Below, one piece after another: positions 47,835 to 59,254 of a stretch of 64,000 bases of DNA (position 1 is its first letter; every line of letters begins with the position of its first letter). This DNA is from Dioscorea cayenensis subsp. rotundata (Eukaryota > Streptophyta > Magnoliopsida > Dioscoreales > Dioscoreaceae), in assembly GCF_009730915.1 (NCBI RefSeq), contig NC_052479.1:1-64000 (forward strand), written 5' to 3'. The position numbers and the translations under genes are program-made. A model generated the notes under the pieces. It made no database searches. It saw nothing but the letters and a program-made list of their open reading frames with translations, and had not been told where the DNA came from.

Positions 47835-49290
47835 GATTAATTTATTATGTTAATCAATATATATATGTTATAATAATTTAAATTTTTAATTTAAATTATT
47901 ATAATTAATTATTTAAAGTAAAAAATTTAAATTATTATAATTAATTATTTAAAGTAATAATTTTTATTAACATATAATTAATTAATAAAAATAAAAAAAT
48001 CACTTATAAAAAATAATTTAAATATGATTATTTTTAATAATTATTTATTTAAATTGTTATAATTAAATCTATTAATTAATTATATTAATTTTAAATATTA
48101 ATTAAATATAAATAGATGGGTAATATAGACATTTCCATGCTAAGGAGAGCCAAACCTCTCATTTTTTCAAGTAGTGCCACTCATCCACTTGTATTAATCC
48201 CATTAGCATGAAAAAACACTATTTATGCCTTTCTTGATTACCAAACATGGGTTAAGAATTCATGGGTGCAAATGATTCCCACTCCCAAAGAGACAATCCA
48301 TGATCCAAATGGGTCCTGAATTAAGAAATATACTAAGCTTGATATGTTTGAAGTGCATGAGAATGAAGAAAGGAACGGTATCCAATCACATGGCACTGTT
48401 TAAGTTTTGATGTAACCCATATTTGCAGGTTTTCTTAAATTTATCTGGCATATTTTTTGTCTATTTTTTTTATTCTGATTTAATACAAGTGGTATCTTTG
48501 GTGCTGTGAAATTTGAAGTTGCATAAGTAACTTCTGATTTATTGTTTGTTGGTGGCAATTTGTTTTAAACTTTTGGTATCATGTGTTCTTTAGACACAAG
48601 TTGGTCATGGAGTCAGTAAAATACATAGGAATCTTATTACTTTGTACTTCTATATGTTAAGGCTTTGTTCTCTGTTTGATTCTGAATAATAAGTCTTTTG
48701 ATTGTATCTTCTGATATTTTAATTTTAGCTTCTCTATACAGTTTTACTTGATTCTTACTTAAATGTAGGTGTTTTCATACTGTTTTGGTACGACAACAGT
48801 ATTAAACACATTGCTAAATACTTTTTCCCTCTTCAAATGCAGCCCTGGTTTTGATTTAGAAGAAAAATCCTGGTTTTGGTATTCTCTCCACTGAACTGGT
48901 GTCTATTCCCAGCCATCAAGCAAAAATGTATTAGTAATAACTTTTGAACTTAGATGCTAATTTTTTGGTATTCTCTCTACTGAACTAGTTTTTTTATATA
49001 GATAATGTGATACAACTACATAAATATAAGTATTGAAATGGTTTTTTCTTCTCATATAAAAATTGAAATCATCTGGTCAAATATGTCCTTAACTATGAAT
49101 AGTATAGACGATAAGGGCTCAAAGGGTGAAATGGCATTAACAGAAATAGATTTCAAGACCTTGCTGATCTTAACTTTCTCCTTCATCCTTCTTTTGTTCT
49201 CAGTGTCTCTCCAGTAACCATGTTTCATTTGGTGAGATCCCTGGGACGTATACAACCCTATGGCCAATGCCAAAAGGCTCATCGTATTGG
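47835..49290. other. AT-rich LINE flank and intergenic DNA
   Basis: 47835-48110 is almost pure A/T with repeats of AAATTATTATAATTAATTATTT, similar in style to 16667-17125. From 48120 on, ordinary intergenic sequence with no recognised gene. Confidence 0.4.
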
Positions 49291-49296
49291 AGACTT

Positions 49297-49782
49297 TGAG
49301 GCGATGAACCCGCCGGAGAATGAGTGGTCTTCGACCTCCAATCCGAGTCCGTGGATTGTAGGGACAAAGGAGCGGTCACTCCTATAAAGAGACAAGGCGG
49401 ATGTGGTATTAAAATTTCTTTTAATTTTTCTAGTACATCCTTAACTGATTTTATTTTATGTGTATAGGTTCCTATTGGGCCTTTGCTGTGTTAACTGATG
49501 TGGAGGGAGCCCTTAAGATCAGCACGGGCCGCTTGGTTTCTCTGTCTGCACAACAACTTATAGATTGTGACAAGATGAGCCGTGGATGTTGTGGGGGCAA
49601 TATGATTAATGCATTCAAGTATATTATAAGGAATGATGGCATGACATCAGAAGATAACTATCCCTATATAGGAACTCAGTGTTGCTTCCAGGAAAGGAAA
49701 GCAAGGACACACGTAGCATATATCAGTGATTATTAGCATGTGTTTGCAAACGAGGAGGCTTTGCTTAAAGCTGTCAAATATT
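49297..49782 (+). pseudogene. Papain-type (C1A) cysteine protease fragment with catalytic Cys replaced
   Basis: A first exon ending at 49405 reads VDCRDKGAVTPIKRQGGC. The next exon starts at 49468 and reads GSYWAFAVLTDVEGALKIST, LVSLSAQQLIDCDK, GCCGGNMINAFKYIIRNDG and NYPYIGTQC. These are the classical blocks around the active-site Cys of plant papain-like proteases. The catalytic Cys of the GSCWAF motif is Tyr (TAT, 49473-49475), and VDWR is VDCR. A stop at 49734-49736 interrupts an otherwise continuing homology (HVFANEEALLKAVKY). The His and Asn part of the enzyme, the signal peptide and most of the propeptide are missing. Clearly a dead fragment. Confidence 0.85.
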
Positions 49783-50009
49783 AAAATAAAGGGGCATTCT
49801 AGGGATAAATCATATTAGAGGGACTAAAGGGGCAAACTGACTATATTAGAGGGACTAAATGGGGTATTCTACCATAAAAAAAATCATGGGTAAAAAATTG
49901 GGGGAAAAGGACTGCATGAAGATGGCGAGGGAGAGGGATATTGGATTACACTACAGTATTTCCAGTATCGCGAGGTGTGCATCATTCCCTATTGTTTAAA
50001 GGTAGTAAA

Positions 50010-50136
50010 TACATTCTTTTTTATTTTATATATGTTGGATATTATAAAATGGTAAGAAATATCTCAAGTCTTTTTTGTATTTGTTTGACCTACAGAACTA
50101 CCAACTGCAAGGAGGAATTCACTCCAACGTTTCGGT
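50010..50136 (+). pseudogene. Duplicated JAZ intron plus Jas-motif exon fragment
   Basis: The segment aligns to 2455-2577 of the JAZ gene at the left of the window: TTTTATTTTATATATRTTGGA, then AAATATCTC, AAGTCTTTT and an acceptor AG, then the exon. Here the exon reads ELPTARRNSLQRF without any break (50096-50134), the exact JAZ degron and Jas core. The homology stops abruptly at CGTTTC (50136), where LINE sequence begins. So part of a JAZ gene was copied here and then cut by a LINE insertion or rearrangement. Confidence 0.75.
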
Positions 50137-50650
50137 CAGACCTGCTTGTAGGGATATAGGGGACTTAGTGGTGAAGTCGATTGTGTGGAACATATGGCTG
50201 GCTAGAAATGATTGCATGTTTAATGCTACTGTTGTGTCTGCACTTACTCTAATCCTAAAGATTGATCGAAGTTTATTATCTTGGATTTCTACAGTTGCTG
50301 AGGGTCCTAAAGCAAAATTGGAGGTGCATACTTCCGCTATTAGGTGGAGCTTGGAGTTCCTTGGTACTTCGATGGAGGGCTCAGGGGAAGTGCCGATACC
50401 GGAGGGTGGACGTGATTCGCACACTGGCTAGTGGGTAGCGGTTGGGGGGAGTGTTGGAGGCAGTTTTGTTGCCTCGTTTTGCTGTGTTTTGTTGTGTTTC
50501 CCTTGTTGTTCCACTTCTTGTGGTTCTTGGTTTTGTTGTTGCTTCCCCTTGCCCTATTTAACGGTTGTGTCTTGGGGGCTATCTGTATCTTTTATTTTTA
50601 TCTTATTCAAATTGGTTTAAAAAGGTGCTTGAGTGAAGAAAGGTAGAAAG
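50137..50650 (+). mobile_element. 5'-truncated LINE tail
   Basis: The open stretch 50160-50430 reads VVKSIVWNIWLARNDCMFN followed by LKIDRSLLSWIS, the pattern of the C-terminal end of plant LINE ORF2 proteins. It ends at a TAG (50429-50431), followed by a T/G-rich 3' UTR. 5' truncation is normal for LINE insertions. It is a different lineage from the large LINE at 31-48 kb and lies in the opposite orientation. The poly-A end and target duplication are unclear. Confidence 0.6.
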
Positions 50651-51485
50651 GTTCGTTCTAGGTTAATCAACCCTATATTTGAGTAATATCAGTGAGATAA
50701 GTTTGATCTGGTAAAGATCTGGCTGTATATGCTCAAACGGAGCATTTAACGGGCCTGGTCGCCTTCACTAATGAGTCCACAAGCAGTAGGCGGACTATTC
50801 CAATGGTCCATTGAGGCCTCATAACGAATTCCAGTATTATAAGAAACAGATTATATTGAAAGTAATGATAAAGATGGCATGTCATGGCATATATCTTTTG
50901 ATTGCGTTCAGGCCATGGAAACCTTGAAAATGTTTCTGCCTTCTGGCCTCTTCCACCACAGCACAGCTGGACTCTGTTCCGAAACAAGCCATCAGAGTCA
51001 CCACTTCCGTATATCCCACTAATACTACTATGCAAAATATTTGAAATTTTTAGCTCACCTGACTTGACCCGCCTCATTTAACTTATTGATTATTTTAAAA
51101 AAAAATTGGATAACCACTTCAATTAAAACGAGAAAGAACTTATTAATTAATTGATCAGTAAATTATATGGGTGGGATTGGCATTTTATTTATTATTATTA
51201 TTTTAAATATATATATATATATATATGATATTTTATATTATTTTATTCTTGTATAGCCATGCAATATCCAATAATATCCAAGAAGAAAGTACAATGCGAA
51301 GAAGAGAAGTGCAATCAGAGTGGTAGGGATGGATACGGATACTTCAATCGGACTCCTCTCTCTCTCTCTCTCTTCACTTTTTCAGTAATTCGCAAGGAAC
51401 CCGCGCTTAATTAAAGAAAGGGAAGCCCGAAGAGCAGAGAGATTCAGATTCCAGGAAAAGGAGGGATTTTTATCAGCTTGTCGTG
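50651..51485 (+). promoter_or_regulatory. Upstream region and leader of the RING E3 gene
   Basis: Intergenic DNA with an AT run at 51210-51226 and a (CT)n stretch (51355-51373) in the probable leader. No other gene was seen. Confidence 0.4.
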
Positions 51486-52859
51486 ATGCGCAAGAGCAAG
51501 TTCAAGACCTCCCTGAAATCTCTGGAGGCCGACATCCGGAGAGCCAACACCCTGTAATCCAATTTGTTCTTTATATATAATTGCTTTTTAAAACTCAAAC
51601 CTAGCTAGCACATCATCATATGCAGGGAAGAAGAAGAAGAAATTTCAAGGATTTTTGGTAACGAATTGAATTAGGGGATCGGTTTTTGATTTGCAGGGCT
51701 TCGGGTTACCCGAGAGAAGAGGATGGTGCATATATTCAAATGAGATTGTCATATAATCTGGTTGCAGGTTTATTCCCTTCCTTTGTGCAAAAGACGGATA
51801 CTCAACTGACCGGTGCACTTGGTCTGATTAGAGTGCTTATTTACAAGGTCAAACAATCCATCCAATTTTATTATTCCTATTCCTATTCCTATTTCTATTT
51901 CTATTTCTATTCCTATTCCTATTCCTATTCCGTTCAGCAGCTAGCTAGCTAGCTAGCTAGAGTGTACAAGCAATGATAGTGTTAATGCTGCGCTGCTGGC
52001 CAATTATTGTTGCAGGTGTTTGTTGATGGCAAAACTACAGTGTACGTTCACGAGAGGAAAGCCAGTATCAAGCAATTTTATGGTATGTATGTATGTTTTA
52101 GCTACTATTCCATGTCAATGCCAATATCTACACAGTTGTGTAAATATTTGTCGGTTTATTTGGTTCATTATATATATATATATATATATATCTTAAAATT
52201 CGCTGTCCAAGTGGGCATTCCTAATCTTAGTTATTACCTCGGTTCCTGCCAAATGGCTAAAGGCATTATCTTCCCCTCTCTAATGCAACTCCAAGGAGGT
52301 CTCACTACTTCGGAACAAAGAAAACAGAGGGAAATGTATTTAAAGAAATATAGGAAAGTTGATGAAACAGAGGAAAATAAACTTTCTGAAGTTGATATGA
52401 AGCGTGAGAAAGAGTGTGGGATTTGCATGGAGCCAAAAGCTAAGATTGCCTTGCCCACATGCATGCACACAATGTGTATGAAATGCTACCAAGACTGGTA
52501 TGCTCTTTGCTTTCCTGTGTTTTAAATCATTTTTATGCCATTGCTGGTTCTTTTAATTTTCAAATAAAACGTTCTTATTTTGCAGCCAATTATCATAGAA
52601 ACATTTTATTATTAAATTTCCTTGACTTTGATTGTTTACATGCTTCAGGCAGTCCCGATCTCGATCTTGCCCATTCTGTCGGATTGACTTACAGATAGTG
52701 AGGCCATCTGATCTGTGGATATACATTGACAAGCATGATGCTGTTGACATGGCAATGATCACCAAACAGAACACAAACAGATTGTTTGTGTTTACAGACA
52801 AGTTGCCTCTCATTGTTCCTGATCCTATTCTGTTATCACACAATTCTCATGCCAGATGA
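51486..52859 (+). CDS. AIRP2-like: AIRP2-type RING E3 ubiquitin ligase
   Basis: A cytosolic C3HC4 RING ligase; the Arabidopsis relative AIRP2 promotes abscisic-acid responses. Five exons: 51486-51553, 51697-51847, 52016-52082, 52263-52497 and 52649-52859, total 732 bp, 243 residues (AIRP2 is about 242). It starts MRKSKFKTSLKSLEADIRR. The conserved N-terminal half has YPREEDGAYIQMRLSY, GALGLIRVLIYKV and HERKASIKQFYG. The RING reads CGICMEPKAKIALPTCMH, then MCMKC, YQDW, and SRSCPFC after the last splice (C-x2-C-x11-C-x-H-x2-C-x2-C-x10-C-x2-C). The C-terminal part has PSDLWIYIDKHDAVDMAMIT and LFVFTDKLPLIVPD. All splice sites are GT..AG and no frame break is present. The start is the only Met before the conserved block. 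Confidence 0.93.
51879..51934 (+). repeat. (TATTCC)n hexanucleotide repeat in the E3 gene intron
   Basis: About nine TATTCC/TATTTC units lie in intron 2 of the RING gene, followed by a CTAG tetranucleotide run (51941-51960). Confidence 0.9.
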
Positions 52860-55628
52860 TCATTTTCATAGGGGTTTTTTTTTTTTTTTAATTATATGAT
52901 TGATTACTTCTTGTGAAGGCTTGATAATGGATGTGTCAAACTATTCAAGCAAGTCAGCTATTTTACGGTGGGCCTCAAATCACTGAATTTGTAATTCTGA
53001 TACATCAGTTTGCCATTTGATGGTCCTGTGCGCTTGTCATTCTTGAATATCAATGACAACTGCAATTGATTTTTTCAAGAATTGTTTGCAGATTAGTATT
53101 CTTGCTCATATGTGTTCACGGAAGTATTGCTTTTTTAATACCTTGACATTGTTCAACATCAAAATATTTGCTATGTTTCATGGTTAATGAACTTCTTTAT
53201 GTGCTATTCACAAATATTGGTTAGCAGGAAATCCTATCATTTACTGATATCCAATTTTCATTTTTTGATCAGACACATGATTTATTTCGTCATTGATTGA
53301 ATGGCACATGGAAGTCAACTCGTTCTTTTATTCTGCAGATAATATTGCTTCCGTTGGGATGGGTTATAGTTTGTGTCTATTGGAAAGGTTTATTTAATTC
53401 TTTGCTTCTAAACTGATGCTAAGAGGGGAAGCTATTACTTCTACCCTTTATCACCAACCCTTCATCCTCCTGCCATAAATCCTTTCAGAAACTTCAATTA
53501 TGAGACCATTGGTATTTATTAATCTGTTTTTTGCTTGCATAAATTTATGCCTTACATAAAGGTTTAGTCCTAGCTCGTGTTTGTACTTCTAAATTTTAGT
53601 TGTTCCTATCCCTTCTTGGGTTAGTGATTCTGAACTTATTAATGTATGTGCTCAATACAATTCTGAATATGTTTTGCAAAGAAGGATTGCAAATAGGGTG
53701 GGAATGTAATATTTATAGGCGTGACTAAGTAGTGTTGGAGGATATTTTGGGTTACTGAAACTCTAGTGAAAAAATAACTGAGGTTTACAATGGCGAAAAA
53801 AAATCTTGGGACCACAGCATGGCAGTTAAGGAGGATGCAGGAGTTAACCGCAAAGATATATAAGTAGAGCATACTAACATATGTGATGAGGAGCATGCTA
53901 TTTGTTCAACAGAAATCATTTAAATGCTGTAGCATGACAATATCGCTACTTCATTAGTTGGTATCATCCTCTCTGCTTCGGTAGTTTTACTGAATTTGAA
54001 TAATTGACTATGTCTTTGTCAGGATTTATGAGGTGTTGTGGTTGTTGTATGGATGCTTTTGATTTATTTCTGTGTATTTGTGTGGATGAGGGAGGATTTT
54101 GAAGTAAAGTAACATGGTTAGGAATGAAGATGGTGATTTTGATTAGAGATTAGAAAAAGTTCACTCGGTAGAGACTCGTCCGACAAAAGATTAGATGGAA
54201 TCAAAAGGAAAAAAAAACATAAACAGAGAAGACAAGTGAATAGAGAGTTGTGTGTGCATTGCACTGATATAGTTTGGGGAGGTTTGAATCTTTGAGTTAG
54301 ATCTTGTGCACATTGTGGCATATCTTGCTAGGATCTTCCCATACTATCTTATTTGGGAATTTGGTGTTTGGCTCCAATATGTCAGTGCATGTGACTTCCC
54401 TTAAAGACACAGAAAAGAGTGTGCTCTGCTGTATCCTTCACCGACATATTTTTATTTGTGCACAAGTTGTTAGATGTTATGTGATGTGTAGAGGAAAGTT
54501 GAAGGGGCCGCATCCCGCATTTGCAAAGGGGAGAGATGAGATCAAGGAGGATATTCATATTGGTATTGCCATGATCCATATGGTGTCAATAGAGGTAGAT
54601 AGTGAGATGAGCTTGTCCTGGGGTCCTCTTTCCATGAAGATTTGATTGTAGCTAGGGACCGTTTTTGATGTTATTACAATGAAAGTCCATCTCGAGCCCC
54701 ACACACAACAGCAGCAGCAGCGGCTGGACCATCTCTCATCCATAGCTAGCCACAGTCCATGGAAACACGAGTGCAGCTCAAGAGTTGTCATGAAAGCTGC
54801 CCTTCATACCAAGATTTGGTGGGCGATTCTCCTCTGATTTAGCTTTATCTCTCTACCAGCAACACTGCAGCAGCAAGTGTCTAATTATATTATATTTCAG
54901 TCAGAAGCTATTCATTCATCTATTGACCATTCACTCATGTACTGCACTTGTGGTGTTATTTTTTATTTTACTTTTTTTTGTTTTTAATGAATCTGCCGTT
55001 TGTTTGTTGGTCAAGGGAACTCGATCTTGTTGTACCAGTTATATATATATATATAGTCGGCAGAAGAAGCGTAGAAGCACAATCTAGCTAGCCTACTTTC
55101 CAGGGATGAGAGATTAGTGAATTACATTAATGACAAGTGGCCACGTTTGTCTGTCCTTGGTAAAAAAAAAAAAATGTGTCGTTGAATCTGAATAGGTGAG
55201 GAGGTTGATCCGGGATGAGGGGGTGAGCACTGGATTGGTTAAACTTGATATGAATGATGCATGTCAAGATGCTGTGCTCTTTGTTTAGGAAAACCGAAAA
55301 CCATCATTATTAAAACACCAAAGCAAAGGAGCAAAAGGTGGCTGAGAATCTCTGATCACATCCTATTCCACTATTGCTTTTGTGATAAAACTTAAAGTTG
55401 TTCTAATGATTGATGAGTTGTTAGGATGTTTTATGAGAGATATCATGTGGGAAAGATGATCCCTTCTCATCTATCATCAGATCTCACCATCTTCTTATAA
55501 ATTATAATAAAATTAAAATTCTCCTTATATATAATTCAATGTTTTTACATGCAGCCCCCCTGCTTTTCTTCTTGTATGGGGTTCTTCTTCTTCTTTGCAT
55601 GGGAGAGTGTGCGACGAAATCAATTATG
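52860..55628. other. Intergenic DNA between the E3 and CYP90A genes
   Basis: No conserved coding sequence, tRNA or rRNA recognised on either strand. It includes an AT run at 55040-55056 and small CAG repeats at 54709-54720. The first 200-300 bp are probably the RING gene's 3' UTR. Confidence 0.45.
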
Positions 55629-55634
55629 CGTGTG
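55629..55634 (+). promoter_or_regulatory. Candidate BRRE upstream of CYP90A
   Basis: CGTGTG here matches the BR-response element CGTG(T/C)G that BZR1 uses to repress CPD/CYP90A in Arabidopsis. It is followed at once by CGTGCA. It lies about 840 bp before the CYP90A start. A six-base match is expected often by chance, so its function is inference. Confidence 0.35.
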
Positions 55635-56311
55635 CGTGCATGCGCTTAATCCCGATCCATTTGGACGGACAATGAATCACAATTTATGTATGTGCCGTAA
55701 CAAGAGACGAGGGATTCGATCGGGACCATCTATCCAGTATCCACTGGGTGATCCACTCAAACTCAAACCCAATTAATTTTTATTTTTAAAAATTCAACCC
55801 CTGGATGGAAGGGGAATGAATTATAAATTAAAATATAAACTACACTACTGTAGCCTGTAGGGATGGCTCAATTATTTAAAAATAAAAAATACATTTATAA
55901 AATAATTGTACATTGATGATAGTATCCTATATATCATAAACATAATTTAATAAATTTTTCAATATAAAAATCTATAATATATTAGCAAGTCTTTTTAGTA
56001 ATAAATGATAGATTGGCCAAAAATTTATGATTCGATTACGATGGATTCACTAATTTATTTTTACTAGTTAGTACCCTAAATTTTAATATTCAAACAAGTG
56101 TAAGTGTGAGCATGTAAAAAAGTAAAAAGTAAAAACTTGCGAGTATGACCCACTGAACATAGATGGAGAGGAGAGGGGCCCATGAAGACCACCAGCATGG
56201 AGCATTCGACCGCATAAGGAAAGGGTATCCACACTCCACAGAGAGACATTCATTCTTTCTCACCTCTGCCTTTAATTTGCTCTTCTAAATCGAAACGCCT
56301 TTCCAAGATCA

Positions 56312-56316
<5 letters not shown>

Positions 56317-56350
<34 letters not shown>
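56317..56350 (+). repeat. (AT)n microsatellite in the CYP90A promoter or leader
   Basis: About 17 AT units, 125 bp before the start codon; it may also supply the TATA function. Confidence 0.9.
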
Positions 56351-56356
<6 letters not shown>

Positions 56357-56419
56357 CATAGAGATTAATAAATCTAAAACTTCCATATATCTCACTCTCT
56401 CATATCAATACATATCATA

Positions 56420-56449
56420 GGGTGAGGGTGAGGGTGAGGGTGGGGGTGG
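56420..56449 (+). promoter_or_regulatory. G-quadruplex-capable GGGTGA repeat in the CYP90A 5' leader
   Basis: Five G-tracts of three or more (56420-56422, 56426-56428, 56432-56434, 56438-56440, 56442-56446) are separated by one to three bases on the sense strand. The segment ends 27 bases before the CYP90A ATG, so it would lie in the mRNA leader. The spacing meets the usual G-quadruplex rule. Regulation by it is inference. Confidence 0.7.
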
Positions 56450-56475
56450 AGCTCATATTGCCTGGAACCACCGCC

Positions 56476-57345
56476 ATGGCACTCTCCTCTTCTTTTGCTT
56501 TCCTTTTCCTATTCTTCACTCATGATCAACATTCTTCCTCTCCCACTGCTCCAGTTGGTTCAATACTGCTTCTTCTCATCCTCCTCTCCATCATCATCAT
56601 CATACTTTCGTCTTTGATCGCTGTGGCACGCAAGGACAAAGGCCAAGCACTTCCTCCTGGCTTCTTGTGCCTCCCCCTCGTCGGAGAAACGCTCAAGCTG
56701 GTGGCCGCTTACAAAACAGAGGATCCAGAACCCTTTATCGACGAGAGAGTCAGCCGCCATGGCAGAGTCTTCACCACCCACGTCTTCGGCGAGCGCACCA
56801 TCTTCTCCGCCGACCCGGAGTTCAACCGCCAGGTTCTCACTGGGGAAGGCCGCTCCTTCGAGTGCAGCTATCCATCCTCCATCTCCACCCTCCTCGGCCG
56901 CCATTCTCTCCTCCTCATGAAGGGACCTCTCCACAAGCGCATGCACTCCCTCATCCTCTGTCGCTTCTCATCCCCCTCCGCACTCCGTGAATCTCTTCTA
57001 CCGGACATCGACCGCCTGATCCGTCTCACGCTTGATTCCTGGGTTCCTGACGGACAAGAAGCAATCACTGTCCGGCTTCTGGAGCAGGCCAAGAAGATCA
57101 CCTTCGACCTTACTGTTAAACAGCTTTTGAGCTTCGACCCTGGTGTTTGGACGGAAAGTCTCCGGCGAGAATATCTCCTCGTGATCGAGGGCTTCTTCTC
57201 TATTCCTCTGGCTCTTCCTTGTTTCCTCTCCTCTTCCACCACTTATGGCAGGGCTCTCCGGGTAATTAGTAGTAGTAGTAGTAGTAGATGATAATGATGA
57301 TGAGAGTTAATTAATTGGCTCTCTCTATCTGATCTTCATAAATAA

Positions 57346-57402
<57 letters not shown>

Positions 57403-58313
57403 GATGCTTTTTTCCTTGATCCAATGATGAAATGAATGCAGGCGCGAAACAAGGTAGCAGAGGCACTGAGGGAGGTGCTGAGAAAGAGAAGAGATGAGAA
57501 ACAGATGAGAGACAGATCAGATGATGAAAGTGATCAGCAGAGACAAAAGAAGAGGGACATGGTGGAGGAGCTCCTTGAAGCCGAAGCTGGTGGCCTCTCC
57601 GAAGATGAGATGGTCGACTTCATACTTGCTCTCCTCGTTGCCGGTTACGAGACCACTTCCACCATCATGACTCTTGCTGTCAAGTTCCTCACTGAGAACC
57701 CTCCTGCTCTCGCCCTCCTCCTGGTAATTAATACATCTAACTTTATTATTATTATTATTAATCTAAAAGCTCAAAACCCCTCTTTCTTTTGATTCCCTTA
57801 TCTATTTAAATAATTAATCATAATTAAAATCTGCTTTTATGTTTGACCTGGTCTGTAGTGCCACCATATAACCTTTTCGGTGCAACTCTTTCTCCTCTTT
57901 TCTTTTTTCTTGCTTTTCTTTTTTGTTTATACCTTTTTCTTTTGGTGCTGTCTTGGTGATGTTGCCGTGGGATTAGATCCCATCATCCCAACTGGTTTTT
58001 ATATAATTTAGTGATGGGATAAGAAAAAGAGGAGGGGGGAGTGGGGCTCATTCCCTGTGACCCGCTTTTATTAATATCACTCCCATGTCCCATCTAAAAT
58101 AATACTAGTTTGTGCAAGGTTTAGACACTAGGTTTTTATACATGTGCTTTCTTGTACTCAATCTCTCACAGGAGGAGCATGATAGCATCAGGGCCAAGAA
58201 GCTGCACGAGTCAGAGACACTGGACTGGACCGACTATAAGTCAATGCCTTTCACTCAATGCGTAATGATCATGCATGCAATTTTTAAAACTTAATTCTGT
58301 GGGATTTTTTTTT

Positions 58314-58348
<35 letters not shown>

Positions 58349-59254
58349 GTAATATTTTTCTCCATCTTTCTGTGTGTGCTTGTTCCAGGTGATCAATGAG
58401 ACACTTCGTGTGGCTAATATCATTAGCGGAGTATTCAGGCGAGCTGTCACTGATGTCCATTTCAAAGGTCCGTGTGTGTGTGTGTGTCTTTATTTACTTA
58501 TCTGAACCAGTCAGTGTTACTAACAATACTGAATTGGAATTGACACTTTGTGACTTGGCAGGGTACACAATCCCAAAAGGGTGCATGGTGTTCTCATCAT
58601 TCAGGGCCGTCCATCTTGATCAAAATCACTACGAGGATGCAAGGACCTTCAACCCGTGGAGATGGCAGGTTGTTTAATCTCTTTAACTCTTAATATGTTA
58701 AATTACCATATGACATTTCTTCTTCTAAGTCAAAAGGTTAATTATGCATGCACATGTACATCTCACTGATCTCAGGATAAGGATGTGCCCCTGCAAACGA
58801 GTGCTGGTGCTGGTATCTTCACTCCCTTTGGCGGTGGCCCACGACTCTGTCCTGGCTATGAACTTGCCCGTGTTGAGATCTCCGTCTTTCTTCATCACCT
58901 ACTCACTCGTTTCAGGTATAATCTATGTATCAATTCTTGTTTTATTTTATTTTTTTTTTTATTTGTTCTGTTGCCTTTCTTTCTTGTTGTCCATTGAATA
59001 TTGATTACAAACTTACTGCATAATTAGAAATTAGGCATCTTATAAGGGTGGATACTTTCTCTGTTTGTTGTGGCCTGTGTATGTTCTATGGTGCCACCCA
59101 TTCTTGTTGATCCATCTAAATTAACCAATGGCTTAATTGGAAACATCACTGTAGGTGGGAAGCGGCGGAGAAAGACAGGCTGGTTTTCTTCCCAACTACG
59201 AGGACTCTCAAAGGTTATCCAATCAACGTACGGCATCGGAGACCTGTCATCTAG
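56476..59254 (+). CDS. CYP90A: Cytochrome P450 CYP90A (CPD-type brassinosteroid biosynthesis)
   Basis: CYP90A enzymes are ER-bound P450s that act on C-3/C-23 in brassinosteroid synthesis; CPD mutants are dwarf. Seven exons: 56476-57261, 57442-57723, 58172-58261, 58389-58467, 58562-58668, 58776-58915, 59155-59254; 1,584 bp, 527 residues. The start [13 protein letters not shown] is followed by a hydrophobic anchor and a Pro hinge [15 protein letters not shown]. Motifs: [42 protein letters not shown]-helix [30 protein letters not shown], ExxR in ETLR, FNPWRW, heme loop [18 protein letters not shown] and end [13 protein letters not shown]. It is longer than Arabidopsis CPD (472) owing to a longer N-terminus and an acidic/Gln insertion ([15 protein letters not shown]). 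Frame and splice sites are intact. GC-rich exon 1 contrasts with AT-rich later exons. Confidence 0.95.
57350..57400 (+). repeat. (AT)n microsatellite in CYP90A intron 1
   Basis: About 25 AT units. Shorter AT runs also lie in intron 3 (58325-58348), just after the stop (59277-59297), and at 59649-59672. Confidence 0.92.

Noticed and set aside
53639-54791. Several 65-113 codon frames between the RING and CYP90A genes
   Set aside because: No recognisable domain, overlapping frames on both strands and no splice context; left as intergenic.
56420-56449. Interstitial telomere repeat
   Set aside because: The unit is GGGTGA, not the plant telomere TTTAGGG (nor TTAGGG); treated as a G-rich leader repeat.
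56560-57242. Long minus-strand frames across CYP90A exon 1
   Set aside because: GC-rich third positions on the sense strand leave the antisense open; the + strand has all P450 motifs.
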